From: Pseudoips prasinana
Taxonomy: Eukaryota; Arthropoda; Insecta; Lepidoptera; Nolidae
Direction: 5' to 3'
NCBI GenBank assembly: GCA_951640165.1
Contig: OX621240.1
Location: 5,840,713 to 5,904,712, forward strand
DNA length: 64,000 nt
Made by a program: the position numbers and the translations under genes. Below are positions 8,613-23,600 of this stretch, one piece after another. Each line of letters begins with the position of its first letter. The first letter of the stretch is position 1. The notes beneath the pieces are model-generated. The model worked only from the letters and a program-made list of their open reading frames with translations, had not been told where the DNA came from and did not search any database.

Positions 8613-11600
8613 CTGGACAAATAAAAAAAGCACTTTAATACTTAGGTATGTGCGTATATATATACTAGCTTTTGCCCACGGCTTCGCTCGCGTTAATTTT
8701 ACATTATTAATTACTAGCTGTGCCCTGAGGTTTTACCCGCGATATACTTTATAAATTATCGCAGCTCCTCCCCCGTAGGTGATAGCGTGATAATATGTAC
8801 CCTATATGTTGACCCGACGTTTTAGTAATATTCATGCAAAATTTTAAGTAAATCCATGCAGTAGTTTTTGAGTTTATCCCGGACATACATACAGACAACC
8901 AGATAAACAGACAAAAATTCTAAAAACTATATTTTTGGCTTCGATATCGATCCTTGATTGTTTTAAAAGAATACTTGGGGCGTGATCTACAATCACGCCC
9001 CAAGTATTCTTTTAAAAAATACTCAAAGTACTTTCCTACGAGTTTATTATATCTATATAGATTACCTATACATATAATAAGATCGTAGGAAAGTGAAAAC
9101 TGTACATTGATTATTTTTTGTAATGGATACTTGGGGCGTGACCTACATATATTAACACCTACGGGGGAAGATCTGTGATAATTTACAAAATTTAACGCGG
9201 GTTTTTACCCGCGATAAATGCCTGCGGTTTTCCGAAAAACTAAAGGCGGATTTCAGAGTGACGCGTGCGGCACGCGCCGGCGGCCAGCGCGTCTCAACAG
9301 CCATTTTAAGTGTACGCAACGGCGCGTGCGAGACGCGTCACTGTGAAACGCTAGCTGCCAGTAGAGGAGCTCGGGCAGGGCAGGCCGACGCCGCGACGGC
9401 GCGCGTGTCACCGGCGCGCGGCGGCGCGTTTGAACTGCGTGGCTGTGAAACTACTATCTAGTGTAATTGTAAGCGCACGCGTTTGGACGGCGCCGCTCGC
9501 CGGCGCGACTCTGAAATCAGCCTAAATGTGATCTGCCGGCGTGAATCGTTGCTTGCTCCGGATAAGTAGTGGGTGCCGTTTCTTGAACCACCGGACAATT
9601 AATTTATGATTTCTAATTTTTGAGATTAGATTTACGCTTTGCATTGCGAATGCTTGCTATAAAAAAATATTATGTCGGACTACCTAACTTTAATGTGAGT
9701 TCGACGAAATTCTTTGACAGCAATTGTCATTTCGAAGAAACGCTTTTCAGAGTATAGTAATGTCACGCATAAGTGGTTTTGAAATAAAATAATGCAAAAG
9801 GTGTAACGGAGTTTCATGTTTAATCGTATTTTCGCAGTGGTTGCCCTGGTGTCAGAGTTGTTCAAGCCGCCCGGTAGGCCTCTGAATTGGCTTTTCGAGT
9901 ATCGTTTAATGACAACAACCGGGACCGACAGCTTAACGTGTCCTCCGAACCACGGAGATGCACATAAATTAAACTACTTTAACAGTCACCCATTTATGGA
10001 CTTCCCACCCAGGACAGATATTTGAGTGCATGAATATGTCTGTTTGTCCTAAGTCTGGGTGTAATCTATACATATAATAAAATTGTAAGAAAGTCCAAAC
10101 TGTACATTGAATATTTTTTTAAAGGATAATTGGGGCGTGATCTTCAATCGATATGGAAGCTAAAAATATAGTTTTTAGAATTTTTGTCTGTGTATCTGTT
10201 TGTCTGTATGTATGTCCGGGCTAAACTCAAAAAGTACTGCATGGATTTACTTCAAATTTTGCATGAATATTACTAAGAGATCGGGTCAACATATAGGCTA
10301 CATATTATCACGCTATCACCTACGGGGGAGGAACTGTGATAATTAACGCGAGTAAAACCGCGGGGCTCAGCTAGTTATCTATATAAGTATGTATTTGCAA
10401 AAGAAAAGTAGTATATCAGTTATCTGATTCCCATAGTACAAGCTCTGCTTAGTTTGGGATCAGATGGCCGTATGTGAATAATGTCCCAGGATATTATATT
10501 ATTATTTTTTATTTATTTTAATTTACGAGCAAGTATTTGTATTCTCGTGATTTACTTACCAACATATTTATTAGCTACTTATTAAATTATTAAATATTTG
10601 AGGCCGAATTACAAGGCCCTCTCCCTAATTATACTTTCGGCCCCATTGGATTTCACGGTACCCCACGTTACACCTTACTCGAGCGATGTCTCGAACAAAT
10701 AAAATGGCGTTGATTACGTCAATTTATTTGATTGAGATTTCGACTTTATTACGTAAACAGTAAGGACAGTTTTCGAAGTACAAGGGACAGCCGAATGTAC
10801 ATAGCAATATACATTTCAATGTCACTTAGTGACAATTTTGACGTAAATTATTTTAAACTTCAATAATCATCAGTAAAATGTTGACTCCAAGTCCTTCTAC
10901 ATCTGTGTTTTGGAGCCAATTTAATCAATATATGTACCTACAAGTAAAGCTTCCGTTAATTATTTTACTCGTCTAAATTGCTTAATACGGGAATCTTTAT
11001 AATAATAATATCTAGGGACAATGTCACACAGATCATCCTACCCCCAAACTAAGCAAAGCTTGTACTATGGGTACCAGGAGACGATATACATACTTATATA
11101 GATAGATAAATACTTAAATACATAGAAAACATCTATGACTCCGAAACAAATATTCGTGTCACACAAATATTTGCACTTACCGGGATTTGAACCCAGGACC
11201 ACCAGCTTCGTAGGCAGGAGCAATACCAACAAGGCTACGGTGACCGTCAACGGCGGTTAACATGCACATCCAGCTACCACAATCTGTCAAATTTATCACA
11301 AAAGCTTTCAATTGGGGAAATTTGACAGATCGGGGTAGCTTGATGTGCTGGCGTCTGTACATTTCAACGGTCGAGACATCAAATATCAAATTGTTTTTTT
11401 TTTTTTTAATAATAATAATATCTGGGGACAATGTCACACAGATCATCCTAGCCCCAAACTAAGCAAAGCTTGTACTATGGGTACCAGGCGACGATATACA
11501 TACTTATATAGATAGATAAATACTTATATACATAGAAAACATCCATGACTCAGAAACAAATATTCGTGCTCATCACACAAATATTTGCACTTACCGGGAC

Positions 11601-14600
11601 TCGAACCCAGGACCACCAGCTTCGTAGGCAGGATCACTACCAACTAGGCTATGGTGATCGTGTTTTTAGATTGTTGTTTTTAGGAGGTTAACATGTATTA
11701 TATTTATTTATTAAAGTGTTAATTAAGACATATAGGTCGCTTTATAAAAAGAAACATTGTGACTGTATAATAGAACTACGGAGTCGTGTTCATTTGCTGT
11801 GTGACTAACGCCAAAGAATATGACCACCCCATCACATCTTGTGGGGGTGTAGAAGAGGTCCCGAGGGAATATGGGAGAGAACGGTCAGCAGCGTCTCTCG
11901 GTGTTCTGTGACCATCATACTGTGATCATAACCCATCTGCCAAACGTGGCGCTTATGGTATATCCCTCCTAATAATGGACACAACTTCATTGTGGAAATC
12001 TTTTGAGGAGACCTTTGCCCAGCAGTGGCCGTCATTTGGCTGTCATGATGATTTTAATGCATGATTCATTGCAAAAAAAACTGAGCTTGAAGTAACATTT
12101 TGACGGTCCTAATATCAAGATAAATAAATATTTATATTATACTAGCGGCCCGGTACATGCTTCGCTACGTATAAGGCATAGTAATTAAAAAAAATGATTA
12201 TTAAGTTCATTTATTCAAACAAAAAAATATTTTAAATTGCTAAAAGATGTTGATTTTACACCTTTTCAAGACTTTTTTTAAATTTTCTCTACGTACAAAC
12301 TTTCCCTGGACTTCCACAAATAATTCAAGACCAAAATTAGCCAAATCGGTAAAGGCGTTGTTGAGTTATAACATTACAACGAAAAGTGGCATTGATTTTT
12401 ATATATATAGATTTATTGATCTATTAAAGAGTTTAAAATGAAAATAAATAAAATAAAAAAGATTTTTATTCAAGTGGACTTTTAAAAAGCACTTGTAAAT
12501 AGTCAGAACATGTTTGTAGTAATATAGTTAGGTATACATAATTATTTCTAGTTACATATGGATACATTTATAAAATTTATTTTATAATAGTAATGATATA
12601 GCTAGCTTGTATTAAGTTGTTGTCAAAAAGACTATGTTTAGGTTAAATTGTCGAAATTTATAGTTTAAGCTATATTTTACTACATATTGTCTGAATGGTT
12701 ATGCCTATATTAAGGTACGAATTCAATATTATTATTATGGCGGACATTGTATTTTTCTAACGTCGGTCGCGCTTTAACGCTACCACCGGATTTAATATTC
12801 ACTCAAAGATATCAATACTTCATAGAAAAGCTAACACGACCGAGTCATTGATCAAACTGTACCCTTAAAAAATCGAAGCTTTAAGCCTTTTGAAGTTGTT
12901 TGACGCCTAAGCTCATTGAGAAGAAGTATTATTTATGTTTATTTTAGTTTTTATGCAAGATTTATATTATATATAGAGTAATATATTTTATATAAGATAA
13001 GGTTTATATCATAGTTTATTTTATCTATCTATATATTAAGATAGTTTCAATACCACAGTTAATTTTAGTTTATGTTAGTTAATAAGTTAGGTTGTTTATG
13101 TTATTTCTAAACTGATTTATGAAATAAACACGTTTCCTATACAAATAAAACTGAGCTTTAAGTAACATTTCAATTATTTTCAACTAGCTTTGCCTCGCGG
13201 TTTGACCCGCATTAAACTTTATAAAGTGCCTATATTATATAATAAAAGCCTATGTGTTAATCCAGGGTGTCAGATAACTCCATACCAAATTTTATTAAAA
13301 TCACTCCAGCCATTTAGACGTGAAGAAGTAACAAACGTACACACTCAGTCACTCCCAAACTGTCGCCTTATAATATTAGTAGGATTGGGGGTGTGATGAG
13401 ATATACCTCCACGAGTCAAAGGGCTTTCGCCATTCATAATAAAACCTGTTCCATATTGAAACGCTATAGTTCCTAGCTGGTACACCCTGGGAATTTACTA
13501 GTAACTCCTCATGTCTGAAGTCTTACTACCAAATGGAGCGATCATTCCAAGCCAAGCTGTCATTCCTAACGATGGCTGCATGACTAAGGGGTACTCAGTC
13601 ACTAACAGTGTCTTTCCAATACCAGGGCAACTTGGAAAATAATTTCTGCTCTTCGGCCGGCATGCGGGTCTCTGCTGGTTCGTGACCATAATATACTTGC
13701 CTAGCCACTCGGACTACTTCGGACCAAGATGAATGACGATTATGATAAAATTTTAACAACACCAAACAGCGCTCGTTCTACGAGAGCTGGCAATGTCCAT
13801 GCCCAGATAAAGAATTATGACAACACGTGCTAACGACAGATAAACTAACTACTGAATAAAAAGGGTTGAATGACAGTTTACGTAAATACCCTCGAACTTT
13901 GTATTATTTAAAGATATTTGTTAGTTTTATCAAAACCTTGTTTTGCCAGACGGACAGAATAAATAATACACTATTTGTCTTTTTCATATCACAAAAGAAA
14001 TAAAATATTTAAGCCACGTTTACCTCCTAAGCCCTTTATTTAAGGCAGTAACAACAAGAATAAGTTTGAGCTCCAATTCAAAATATTGTTCCATAAATCA
14101 TTTTGTAGAGTCGCCCTTGAATACTTTTGAAGCGTTGGTATTTTGTAAAGTTGAACCTTTTGCCGAGTTCTTTATTCATATTGTATTTGAAATATTTTGT
14201 TTGGATTCTGTTGTGATATTTAATTTCTGTTGGTTATCCGGTTTAACTCCTTTGTAATTGTACTCTATTTTATTTAAATAGATGACTACGATCTTTAATT
14301 TGTATTTACACACAACAATAAATAATAATAATATCTGGGGACAATGTCACACAGATCATCCTAGCCTCAAACTAAGCAAAGCTTGTACGATGGGTACCAG
14401 GCGACGATATACATACTTATATAGATTGATAAATACATATATACATAGAAAACATCCATGACTCAGAAACAAATATTCGTGCTCATCACACAAATATTTG
14501 CGCTTACCGAGATTCGAACCCAGGACCACCAGCTTCGTAGGCAGGAGCACTACCAACTAGGCTATGGTGACCGTCAATCAATCAATCACAATGAATATAA

Positions 14601-17600
14601 AGAAACAGAAATTTCGGTTTATAAAATTTTAATTATATAAATTTAAATTATAAAACCGTGAAACCGTGAAATAATGAAAACAGTGAAGGAGGAAATCCGA
14701 GATACATCAGAGAGATATAAGGAGCGGCTAATGAATCATCCCAATCAATTAGCACGCCAGTTAACAACCCAGGACCATGTCAGACGACTGAAGCGCCACA
14801 ACATCCTAGAGCTATAAGATAGACATTAGCTCTAGGCCCCAATGATGATTAGTTGCTCTCACTGGAGAGCATACTCGTCATGATAAACTTTATGACACGC
14901 CATCGACTCATAGTCTACTAACTGATTGCCGATAAAAGAAGAATAAAAAAAATAATTATAAAACTAACTTCAATTTTGATTTTAGACCACCGATTGAAAT
15001 AAATTAAATTGAGAGGTTTAAGCAAGCATTCCCTGCCGCTTAAAATTATTATCAAATACAATTCAGAAACTAGCTGAGTAAAAGTGTAACGTATATATAA
15101 AAATAAAACATAGTGTCGAATTCATAACCTTCTTTCGAAGTCAGCAAAAATATCAAACAGACTTCAACTTGTCCCTGTGACAACGGTTTCAGTTAGTAAA
15201 AAAAATTGGTTGATGTAGTTAAGTATATATAATTATGATGGTTGTTGTATCGATTGATTTGAGTACTTTGTGACGTCACATCACAATTAATATAAAAATA
15301 GCTGCGCTTTATTTATTAAGTACAAATCTTATATTAAGTTTCCCAAAATAATATGATTTGCAAAATAAAAATAAAAAAAAACCGGCCACGTGCGAGTCGG
15401 ACTCGAACATGAAGGGTTCCGTAGCAGCAAGTATTTCAGTTGATTAAATGAAAGCAAATTGCGGTTTATGACGTATTAAAAAAACTACCTGCACGATCTC
15501 GTTCAAACCAATTTTCGTTGTTGGTTCCCATTCCCTAATGTACATCATATATTTTTTTTAGTTTTATGATTCTATTAATTTAGAAGTTACAGGGGGGGGG
15601 GGGGGGGGGGGCACTCATTTTACCACTTTGGAAGTGTCTCTCGCGCAAACTATTTCATTTAGAAAAAAATGATGTTAGAAACCTCAATATCATTTTTGAA
15701 GACCTATCCATAGACACCCCACATGTATGGGTACGATGCAAAAAAGTTTTTGAGTTTCAGTTCTATGTATGGCGACCCCCCAAAATTATTATTTTTTTCT
15801 ATTTTTGTGGAAAAATCTTAATGCGGTTCACCTAATACATCTACTTACCAAGTTTCACCTGTACAGCTCTTATAGTTTCGGAAAAAAGTGGATGTGACAT
15901 ACGGACGGACACACATTTTTTGCCATTTGGCTCCGGAACCCTAAAAATATCTTTACAATGCTGTCGATGCGCTGTCGTGACATACGTGCGAGTATATTAG
16001 ATTTACGCTCAGTTATAATATTTACTTCTGTGTGCTTACGCAACACCTCAACCTCGCAGTTGTTAGTTAACACCATAAGCAACGACTTTCGTTCTACAAA
16101 TATTGATAATTTGATAAAATATAATATAAAATAAGTATTAATTTAATTTTCCGCTTACATGTTTATAACTCTACGAGCATCGCAAAGACCCGCCCACTTA
16201 GGCTGATTTCAGCGTCGCGCCGGCGAGGGGCGCCGGCCAAACGCGCGCGCTTACAATTACACTAGTTAGTAGTTGCGTTTCATAGTCACGCAGTTCAAAC
16301 GCGGCGCCGGTGACACGCGCGCCGTCGGCCAGCGCTGCCCGAGCTCCTCTACTGGCAGCTAGCGTTTCAGAGTGACGCGTCTCGCACGCGCCGTTGCATA
16401 CACTTAAAATGACTGTTGAGACGCGCTGGCCGCCGGCGCGTGCTGCGCGCGTCACTCTGAAATCAGCCTTAACGTTGTTAGCGCGTCATCCTTTTGTTTA
16501 TTAATGAAACATAGACCTACAAAAGTCAAGACATTACAACAAAAACTTCTAAAATATTTTTTTCATTTATTGAGTTATGTCCGAACTTGTAGAAAAGAAG
16601 TTGTTGCTTATTATGTTAGCAACCTAGCACTGAAAGGTTGTTGGTGTTTTATATATAACTATACTATGGTATACCTTAACGTCACATGCGTCGTTGTAAA
16701 AGTCAACCAAACCAAACCTTGACGATATTCATACTTATATAGATATATAAATACTTAAATACATAGAAAACATCCATGACTCAGAAACAAATATTCGTGC
16801 TCATCACACAAATATTTGCACTTACCGGGATTCAAACCCAGGACCACCAGCTTAGTAGGCAGGATCACTACCAACTAGGCTACGGTGACCGTCGTACGTG
16901 ACCATTACAATATTAGTTTGTGATATACTTACATGCCAGCATGCATATCTTTAAGTCTCAGCTTCACGAGCCTCAAGTCAGGTCTTCTGTCAGGCCTTTC
17001 GCTCCAGCACGCGTTGAGAACTGCCAGCACCGTAGGTCTCGCTACAAAGCCTCCAAGAGGTGGTCTGAAGAGCACGCCGCCTATTGGGTGACGTACGCGG
17101 CCGATGATTTCTATTTGAAAAAGTAAAATATAAAATGTACACTTTTAAAAATAAAACCGGCCAAGTGCGAGTCGGACTCACGCTCGAAGGTTTCCGTACC
17201 GTTATCTATAAAAACGAGCAAAATATTTTACGTTACTTGTATGGGAGCCCCCTTAAATATTTATTTTATTTTGGTTTTTAGTATTTATTGTTATAGCGGC
17301 AACAGAAATACATCATCTGTGAAAATTTCAACTGTCTAACTATCACAGTTCATGAGATACAGACTGGTATCAGACGGACAGACAGCGAAATCTTAGTTAT
17401 AGGGTCCCTTTTTACCCTTTGAGCACGGAACCCTAAAAAGTAGTTAATTTTTTTATAACAAAACATCTTTGTGAGGGGTAAGACATTTTTAATGTGCGTA
17501 TATCATTAATCATTTAATTAAGACCATTTTTCAGTCTATAAGATGTTAGTTACAAAAAATCTTTACCTAATGTTAGCAATTTCACAAAATATATGTATAC

Positions 17601-20600
17601 ATAACTAGCTGTGCACCGCGGTTTTACCCGCGTTAAACTTTATAAATTATTGCCTATGTGTTAATCCAGGGTGTCATCTAACTACATACCAAATTTAATT
17701 AAAATCGCTCCAGCCGTTTAGACTTGAAGAAGTAACAAATATACACACTCACATAGTTACAAACTTTCGCCTTTATAATATTAGTGTGATATCGCGGTAC
17801 TAGGGCACCGTCTACGCAATCGTATCCAGTGCTCCAGCATCGGACAGTCCCATTTATCACATAATGTATTCAAGATGCTGTGTGAGCTACCACGCACCCT
17901 GTGTAGGAGGGATGCACGCCGTTTACGGATGATGGCGTTGAAATCACCAACTCACGCTTCCGCAAACATCCCTGATACTTTTCTCTATACCGTGCATCAT
18001 GACATGAATAAAAAATGAATGTTGTACCACACGAATTTATTATTTAATTTATTATTATTGTTATTATCATTATTTTTATTTCATATCAGTATAATTTTTT
18101 GTTAATTTGTATTTTATTTTAATGTGTATTTTAATGTTTTCCATATTGTCATTATAGTTTTTATTTTAATAGATATTTATACTATGGGTTTTGGGCCTGA
18201 AATAAATGAATTTATTATTATTATATAGTACATTCATGTAAAATTCAAATCTAAACTCAATATTGGGAAATCATAAATTAAATCATCGGGCGGGGATTAA
18301 GCCAACTCTCTGCTAATCCGGCGTAGGTGCTCTGCCGTTAAGCTACCAACAATAACCACCAAATCAAATTTACGAGTTACCTTATAGAGGACAAGCTGTG
18401 CTCCGCGGTTTTACCCGCACTAAAATTTATACATTATAGCCTATGTGTTATTCGGATATATAAGCTATAGTACTACAAAATTTTCATCAAAATTCGTTTG
18501 GTAGTTTTTGCGTGCAAGAGTAACAAACATCCATATACCCAACCATACTCACAAACTTTCAAATTTATAATATTATTAGAATGTAGGTGGCATCCATCAG
18601 TTTTGTTTCTAGAAACATGGCCGACTAATACGTTAACATGTAAGAAAAATCATAGCTAGATGCTCTCACCAGTCCGTAAGCGATCGGTGAGGTTAAGTAA
18701 CTAGGCTCGCGGTCAGTCCATAGATGGGTGACCGCCAAAGTGATCTTAATTTCTGAGCGTCTCCGTGCTTCGGAAGGCATTTTAAGCTGTCGGTCCCGGT
18801 TGTACTCATTAGACAACAGTCGTTAAGCCATGTCTGAGGCCTACTGGGCGGCTTGAACAACTCTGACACTAGGGTAATAATATCTCGGGACAATTTCACA
18901 CAGATCATCCTAGCCCCAAACTAAGCAAAGCTTGTACTATGGGTACCAGGCGACGATATACATACTTATATAGATAGATAAATACTTATATACATAGAAA
19001 ACATCCATGACTCAGAAACAAATATTCGTGCTCATCACACAAATATTTGCACTTACCGGGATTCGAAACCAGGACCACCAGCTACGTAGGCAGGAGCACT
19101 ACCAACTAGGCTACGGTAACCGTCAAAACCATACGATAAGTAAGTAAGGTAGGAACACAAATAAACTTCGGTATAATTAATGCGTTTAGATTGTTTTGTC
19201 TATCCACGAGCATGCAGAGTTAAAATAATATTATTATGCATAATAATATGATTATAACTTAGAACTTGACGTTTGTAAACAAATGCTTTGTGCTTATCCT
19301 TCATTAAGTATAAGTTGAAAACTAAACATTCACTAACGTGAGACAACATTGTCACAAAGTTAGCAATTCGTAGAATACTTAAGAGCAAATAGCTATCTAG
19401 GATTTGTACAAAATTTGGAATGGAGATAAGTTAAGCTTTGATTTGAAATTTTTAAAATAACGGTAATATCTCAGGGCAGCGAGAAGATTTCTTGCATATA
19501 AAAACACACCAAAATGAATGAATAAATACCGAATTACGGTATTTTGTTTTTTCTTTTGTTTTTTTTTACACATTTAATTCCATATTCAAAATTTTTATTT
19601 GAAAATGGAATTAACAAGTTTCAATACTAGGCATGCCTTTTAAGTTCTGTCGTTTCCATAGAAATTTTGAATTTGGAACCGCTCTATATTTAATAATTAT
19701 AATTGATAGTTACCATACATAAAACAATGGTTTCTTCCTTTATATATTTCCCGTATTTTTAGTTATATGTTTAATGTCCCTTCCAATAGAGTGTTATTTA
19801 TTTATTTATTTATATTTATTAGGGACATTATTAACAACAGTCGTTTACAAATGTATTTATACAAAAAACACTGTTACTACTTAATTAGACCAATTACAGT
19901 TATCCTCAGCTATTATAAAGAACAGAATCAAAATGTTATTAAAATCTAAAAAGGTTACATTACAACTATGCAGAACAGTTAAACAAGTAGGTAGGTTTGT
20001 TTACTGTTGACACTACGCATCGAGTCGAGCTCGAGCATTTCGCTCGGCTGGAACTGGAACCATTACAAAGGTAGCGTAATGGTAAGTAACTACTTATATT
20101 ATCCCTATAATTTTATTCCTATTACCCATTTGTGCAGTATAATAACTGGTTTGAGCGAATGGAAAAGTGTATTAAGCTACGCGGTGAAAACTTTGAAAAA
20201 CAATAAATACTATAAGGTTCTAGTTGTGTTTTTTTCTTCAAACGACAAAACATATAAGGCATGCCTCGTATGTATATAAACTTATAATGAAAACAAAAAG
20301 ATTTAAACTATAAAGTCGTAAATAGTTTACGATAAAGGTATCCTTAGATTCTGTTGATATTTGTATAACTTAACAGTCAAAACCCCTAATACAAAATGGT
20401 AAGACTTGGACTTGGTAACACTTGGTCGGCTTTACTTCATAGACATAGACATAGACATAGACATAGATCATTTTATTGCCAGAAACTGTGTACAGAAGAT
20501 GTTATAACAATTTGATTGATCAACAGTTACCCATATCGGGCATGCAATATTTTTTCTACCTACCTTAATATTAAATAATTATTTTTTGTAATCTTGACAA

Positions 20601-23600
20601 CAGATAAATAACACATCATTATCAATAAATCAGTTGCTTCGATACTTGGTCATAAGCAAAAAACTCTTTAAGGTCATAAAATACGTTGTGCAATAGCCAT
20701 CGTTTCAGCATAGATTTAAACATTTTACCATCAAGTTGTTTAATTTCAAGTGGTAGATGATTATACACACGTATTGCAGTAATGTAAGTACTCTTATAGT
20801 AAATCATGTTGCGAATAGATGGTAACTCTAAATTAAGTTTAGATGCCGACTTTAAATTGAAAAAACTCATATTATTTTTTACAAAAATACATAATTCTAA
20901 AATGTAAATGCTAACTAAGGTAAGATACCCCTTGTCTCTAAATGTAAATCTAAGAGAATCGGTGCTATACATATTGTAGATAATCCTCAGACATTTTTTT
21001 TGAAGTATAAAAGTTGAATTTACGTTTGTTGAGTTTCCCCAATAAATTACACCATACATCAGAAGAGGATAAATATAACCATAATAGGCCGCTTTAGCAG
21101 CAGCTAGAGAAGTTACCTCAACTAAAATAGACAATACATAACAATAACTGGATATTTTTTTATTCATTCTATTGATATGACTCTTCCAGTTTAAATGTTG
21201 GTCTATTGACACTCCAAGGAAATTAATATCTTCTACTTCTTCAACTTTGGTATCATTATTTATTACATCAAGTGTTAGAGGTTTGGTTTTGTAATTTCTA
21301 AATTGAATTAGTTTAGTTTTTGTGAGATTGACTCTAAGATTTATGGATCGTAACCAGTTTGTAACAGTCTCTAATGTAAGGTTGATTTCTGAATTAAGGT
21401 TTAAATTTATATGATTTTCATTTGTAATAAATATCGTAGCATCATCGGCATACATTACGCATAGGTGATTCGTAATATTTGGAAGATCGTTAATGTAAAT
21501 CAAAAAGAGGAGTGGTCCTAGAATGCTCCCTTGGGGAACACCCAAAATAACTTTTTCAATTGTTGAGTGTACATAGTCAATAGTTTTTGTATTTTTGTTA
21601 TATACTTCGATAACTGTAGACTGAGTTCGATTGGTTAAATAAGATTTAAATAACTGAAGTGCGATCCCTCTGACGCCTATATTTTCCAGCTGTTTATATA
21701 GAAATTCATAAATTACGCAGTCGAATGCCTTGGACATATCTAGGAATAGTGCAATACACCGATTTTTCTTATTCATACTTTCCCAGAGATTTTTAAATAA
21801 TTTAAAAACGGCTAGAGATGTAGTTTTCTTTTTTCGAAATCCAAATTGGTTACTATTTAGAATATTGTTACTGTCTAGAAAATTAGTAAGTCTGTTGAAA
21901 ATAACCTTTTCAAGTATTTTAGAGAAACTGGGAAGCAAAGCTATTGGTCTATAATTGTTTGTGTCGTGTCTGGCGCCTTTTTTAAATAACGGTTTGATAA
22001 TTGCTCTCTTTAAATCGTCTGGGAAAACGCCTGACTCCAACATAAGATTGATTACGTGTACTAAGGGTTCTGCAATATAATCACAACTTAGCTTGATTAT
22101 CTTGGTAGGTATGTCATCGTAACCGCAACTTGTTTTGTTCTTCAAACTTTTAATAATATTGATTATTTCACTTTTACCTACAGGAAAAAGAAACATACTC
22201 TTCGTTTGTTTCCCATCTAGAGGCTTGAATTTGCTCGTCATTGAGAGGTTCGAGTTTTGATTTATGTAGAAGTGGTTAAATGTATTCGCAATATCTTCAG
22301 GATTTTTCAAAATGTTATTATTGTTGATTATGTAATCAATTTTTTGTCTTAAATCGTTCGTTGCTTGTGTATGTAGTTTAATTAATGACCATGTTGACTT
22401 TGTTAAATTTTTACTATTCCGTAAGAACTTTATATTTGTATTCTTTTTTGATTGATTGATGACTCGTTTTAATATTTTACAATATTTAATGTAGTTTTTT
22501 TTATTATCGTTCAGGCTTTTGTTATTTTGATATTGTAAGTACATTTTTCTCTTAATAACACATGATTTCTTTATACCTTTCGTTGTCCAGTTGTTTTTCT
22601 TTTTATGACATATTTTTATTCGATTGATTGGTACACATAAATTAAATATCAGAGAAAATAAATCTAAAAATATTTTATACGCCGAGTTAACATCTGTAGA
22701 CTTAAAGACATCTTGAAAACTTAATTGTGGTATGTAATTTAAAAAGATTTCAATATATTTTTCAATATTCCTTTTCATTACATACCAATATTTTTCATTA
22801 AAACCTAGACTACAAGGAATCATAATAGCTTGGCCCGTGTGGTCGGATATGCCCATATCCCATACTTCTACCCTGTACTTTTTATGGTTTGTTATTATAT
22901 TGTCGATGCATGTAGCAGAGTGCGGAGTTATTCGGGTTGGTTCTTTTAAAGTTAGAGTTAAGTTAAATTTCTTGAGAGTACTTATAAATTGATTAGTTTT
23001 GGCATCGTCATTTAATATGTTTATGTTGAAGTCTCCTAGAATAAATATTTTTTTATTAATCGACCTTTTCCGTATAGTTAGTTTATATAGCAATATTTCA
23101 AGTTTTTCTATAAAAAAATTAAAATTTGACGAAGGAGTACGGTACATACAAATAATAATCCAATTAGTTTCTGTTATTATTATACCACAACACTCAAAAT
23201 GTAATTCAACACATAAATCTTGAATCCAGTCTATTTTCTTGTAGTTTATATAATTTTTTATATAAATACATACACCCCCTCGTTTCCTAGTTCGTGAGAA
23301 ATATGAAGCGGCTTTATAACCGCGTATTTGTAATATATCAGCACTATTTTTATGAAAAAATGTTTCAGTTGCACAAAATACATCTAATTTTTTTGACTCT
23401 AATAAAAGCTCTATTTCGCCTGCTTTTGATCTCAAACCTTGAACGTTATGGTGTAAAATTGTGAAGTTATTATTCGCCTCGAAAAAACTGATTTTCCGGA
23501 ACTTCTGTAGTTTGTGTTCCTATTGATATATTGTATTGATTTATGTCTGTTTGAGTACCACTAGATGTATAGCATTTTAATTCGTTTAATGGAGAGGATG

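Noticed and set aside
13498..13689. Helicase-like P-loop in GIGKTLLV
   Set aside because: A single short match in a 63-codon frame with no other helicase motif; chance is likely.
16198..16455. 85-codon minus frame, and the similar plus frame at 9258-9461
   Set aside because: Both are the same GC-rich MITE. GC-rich DNA has few stops, so open frames are expected by chance.
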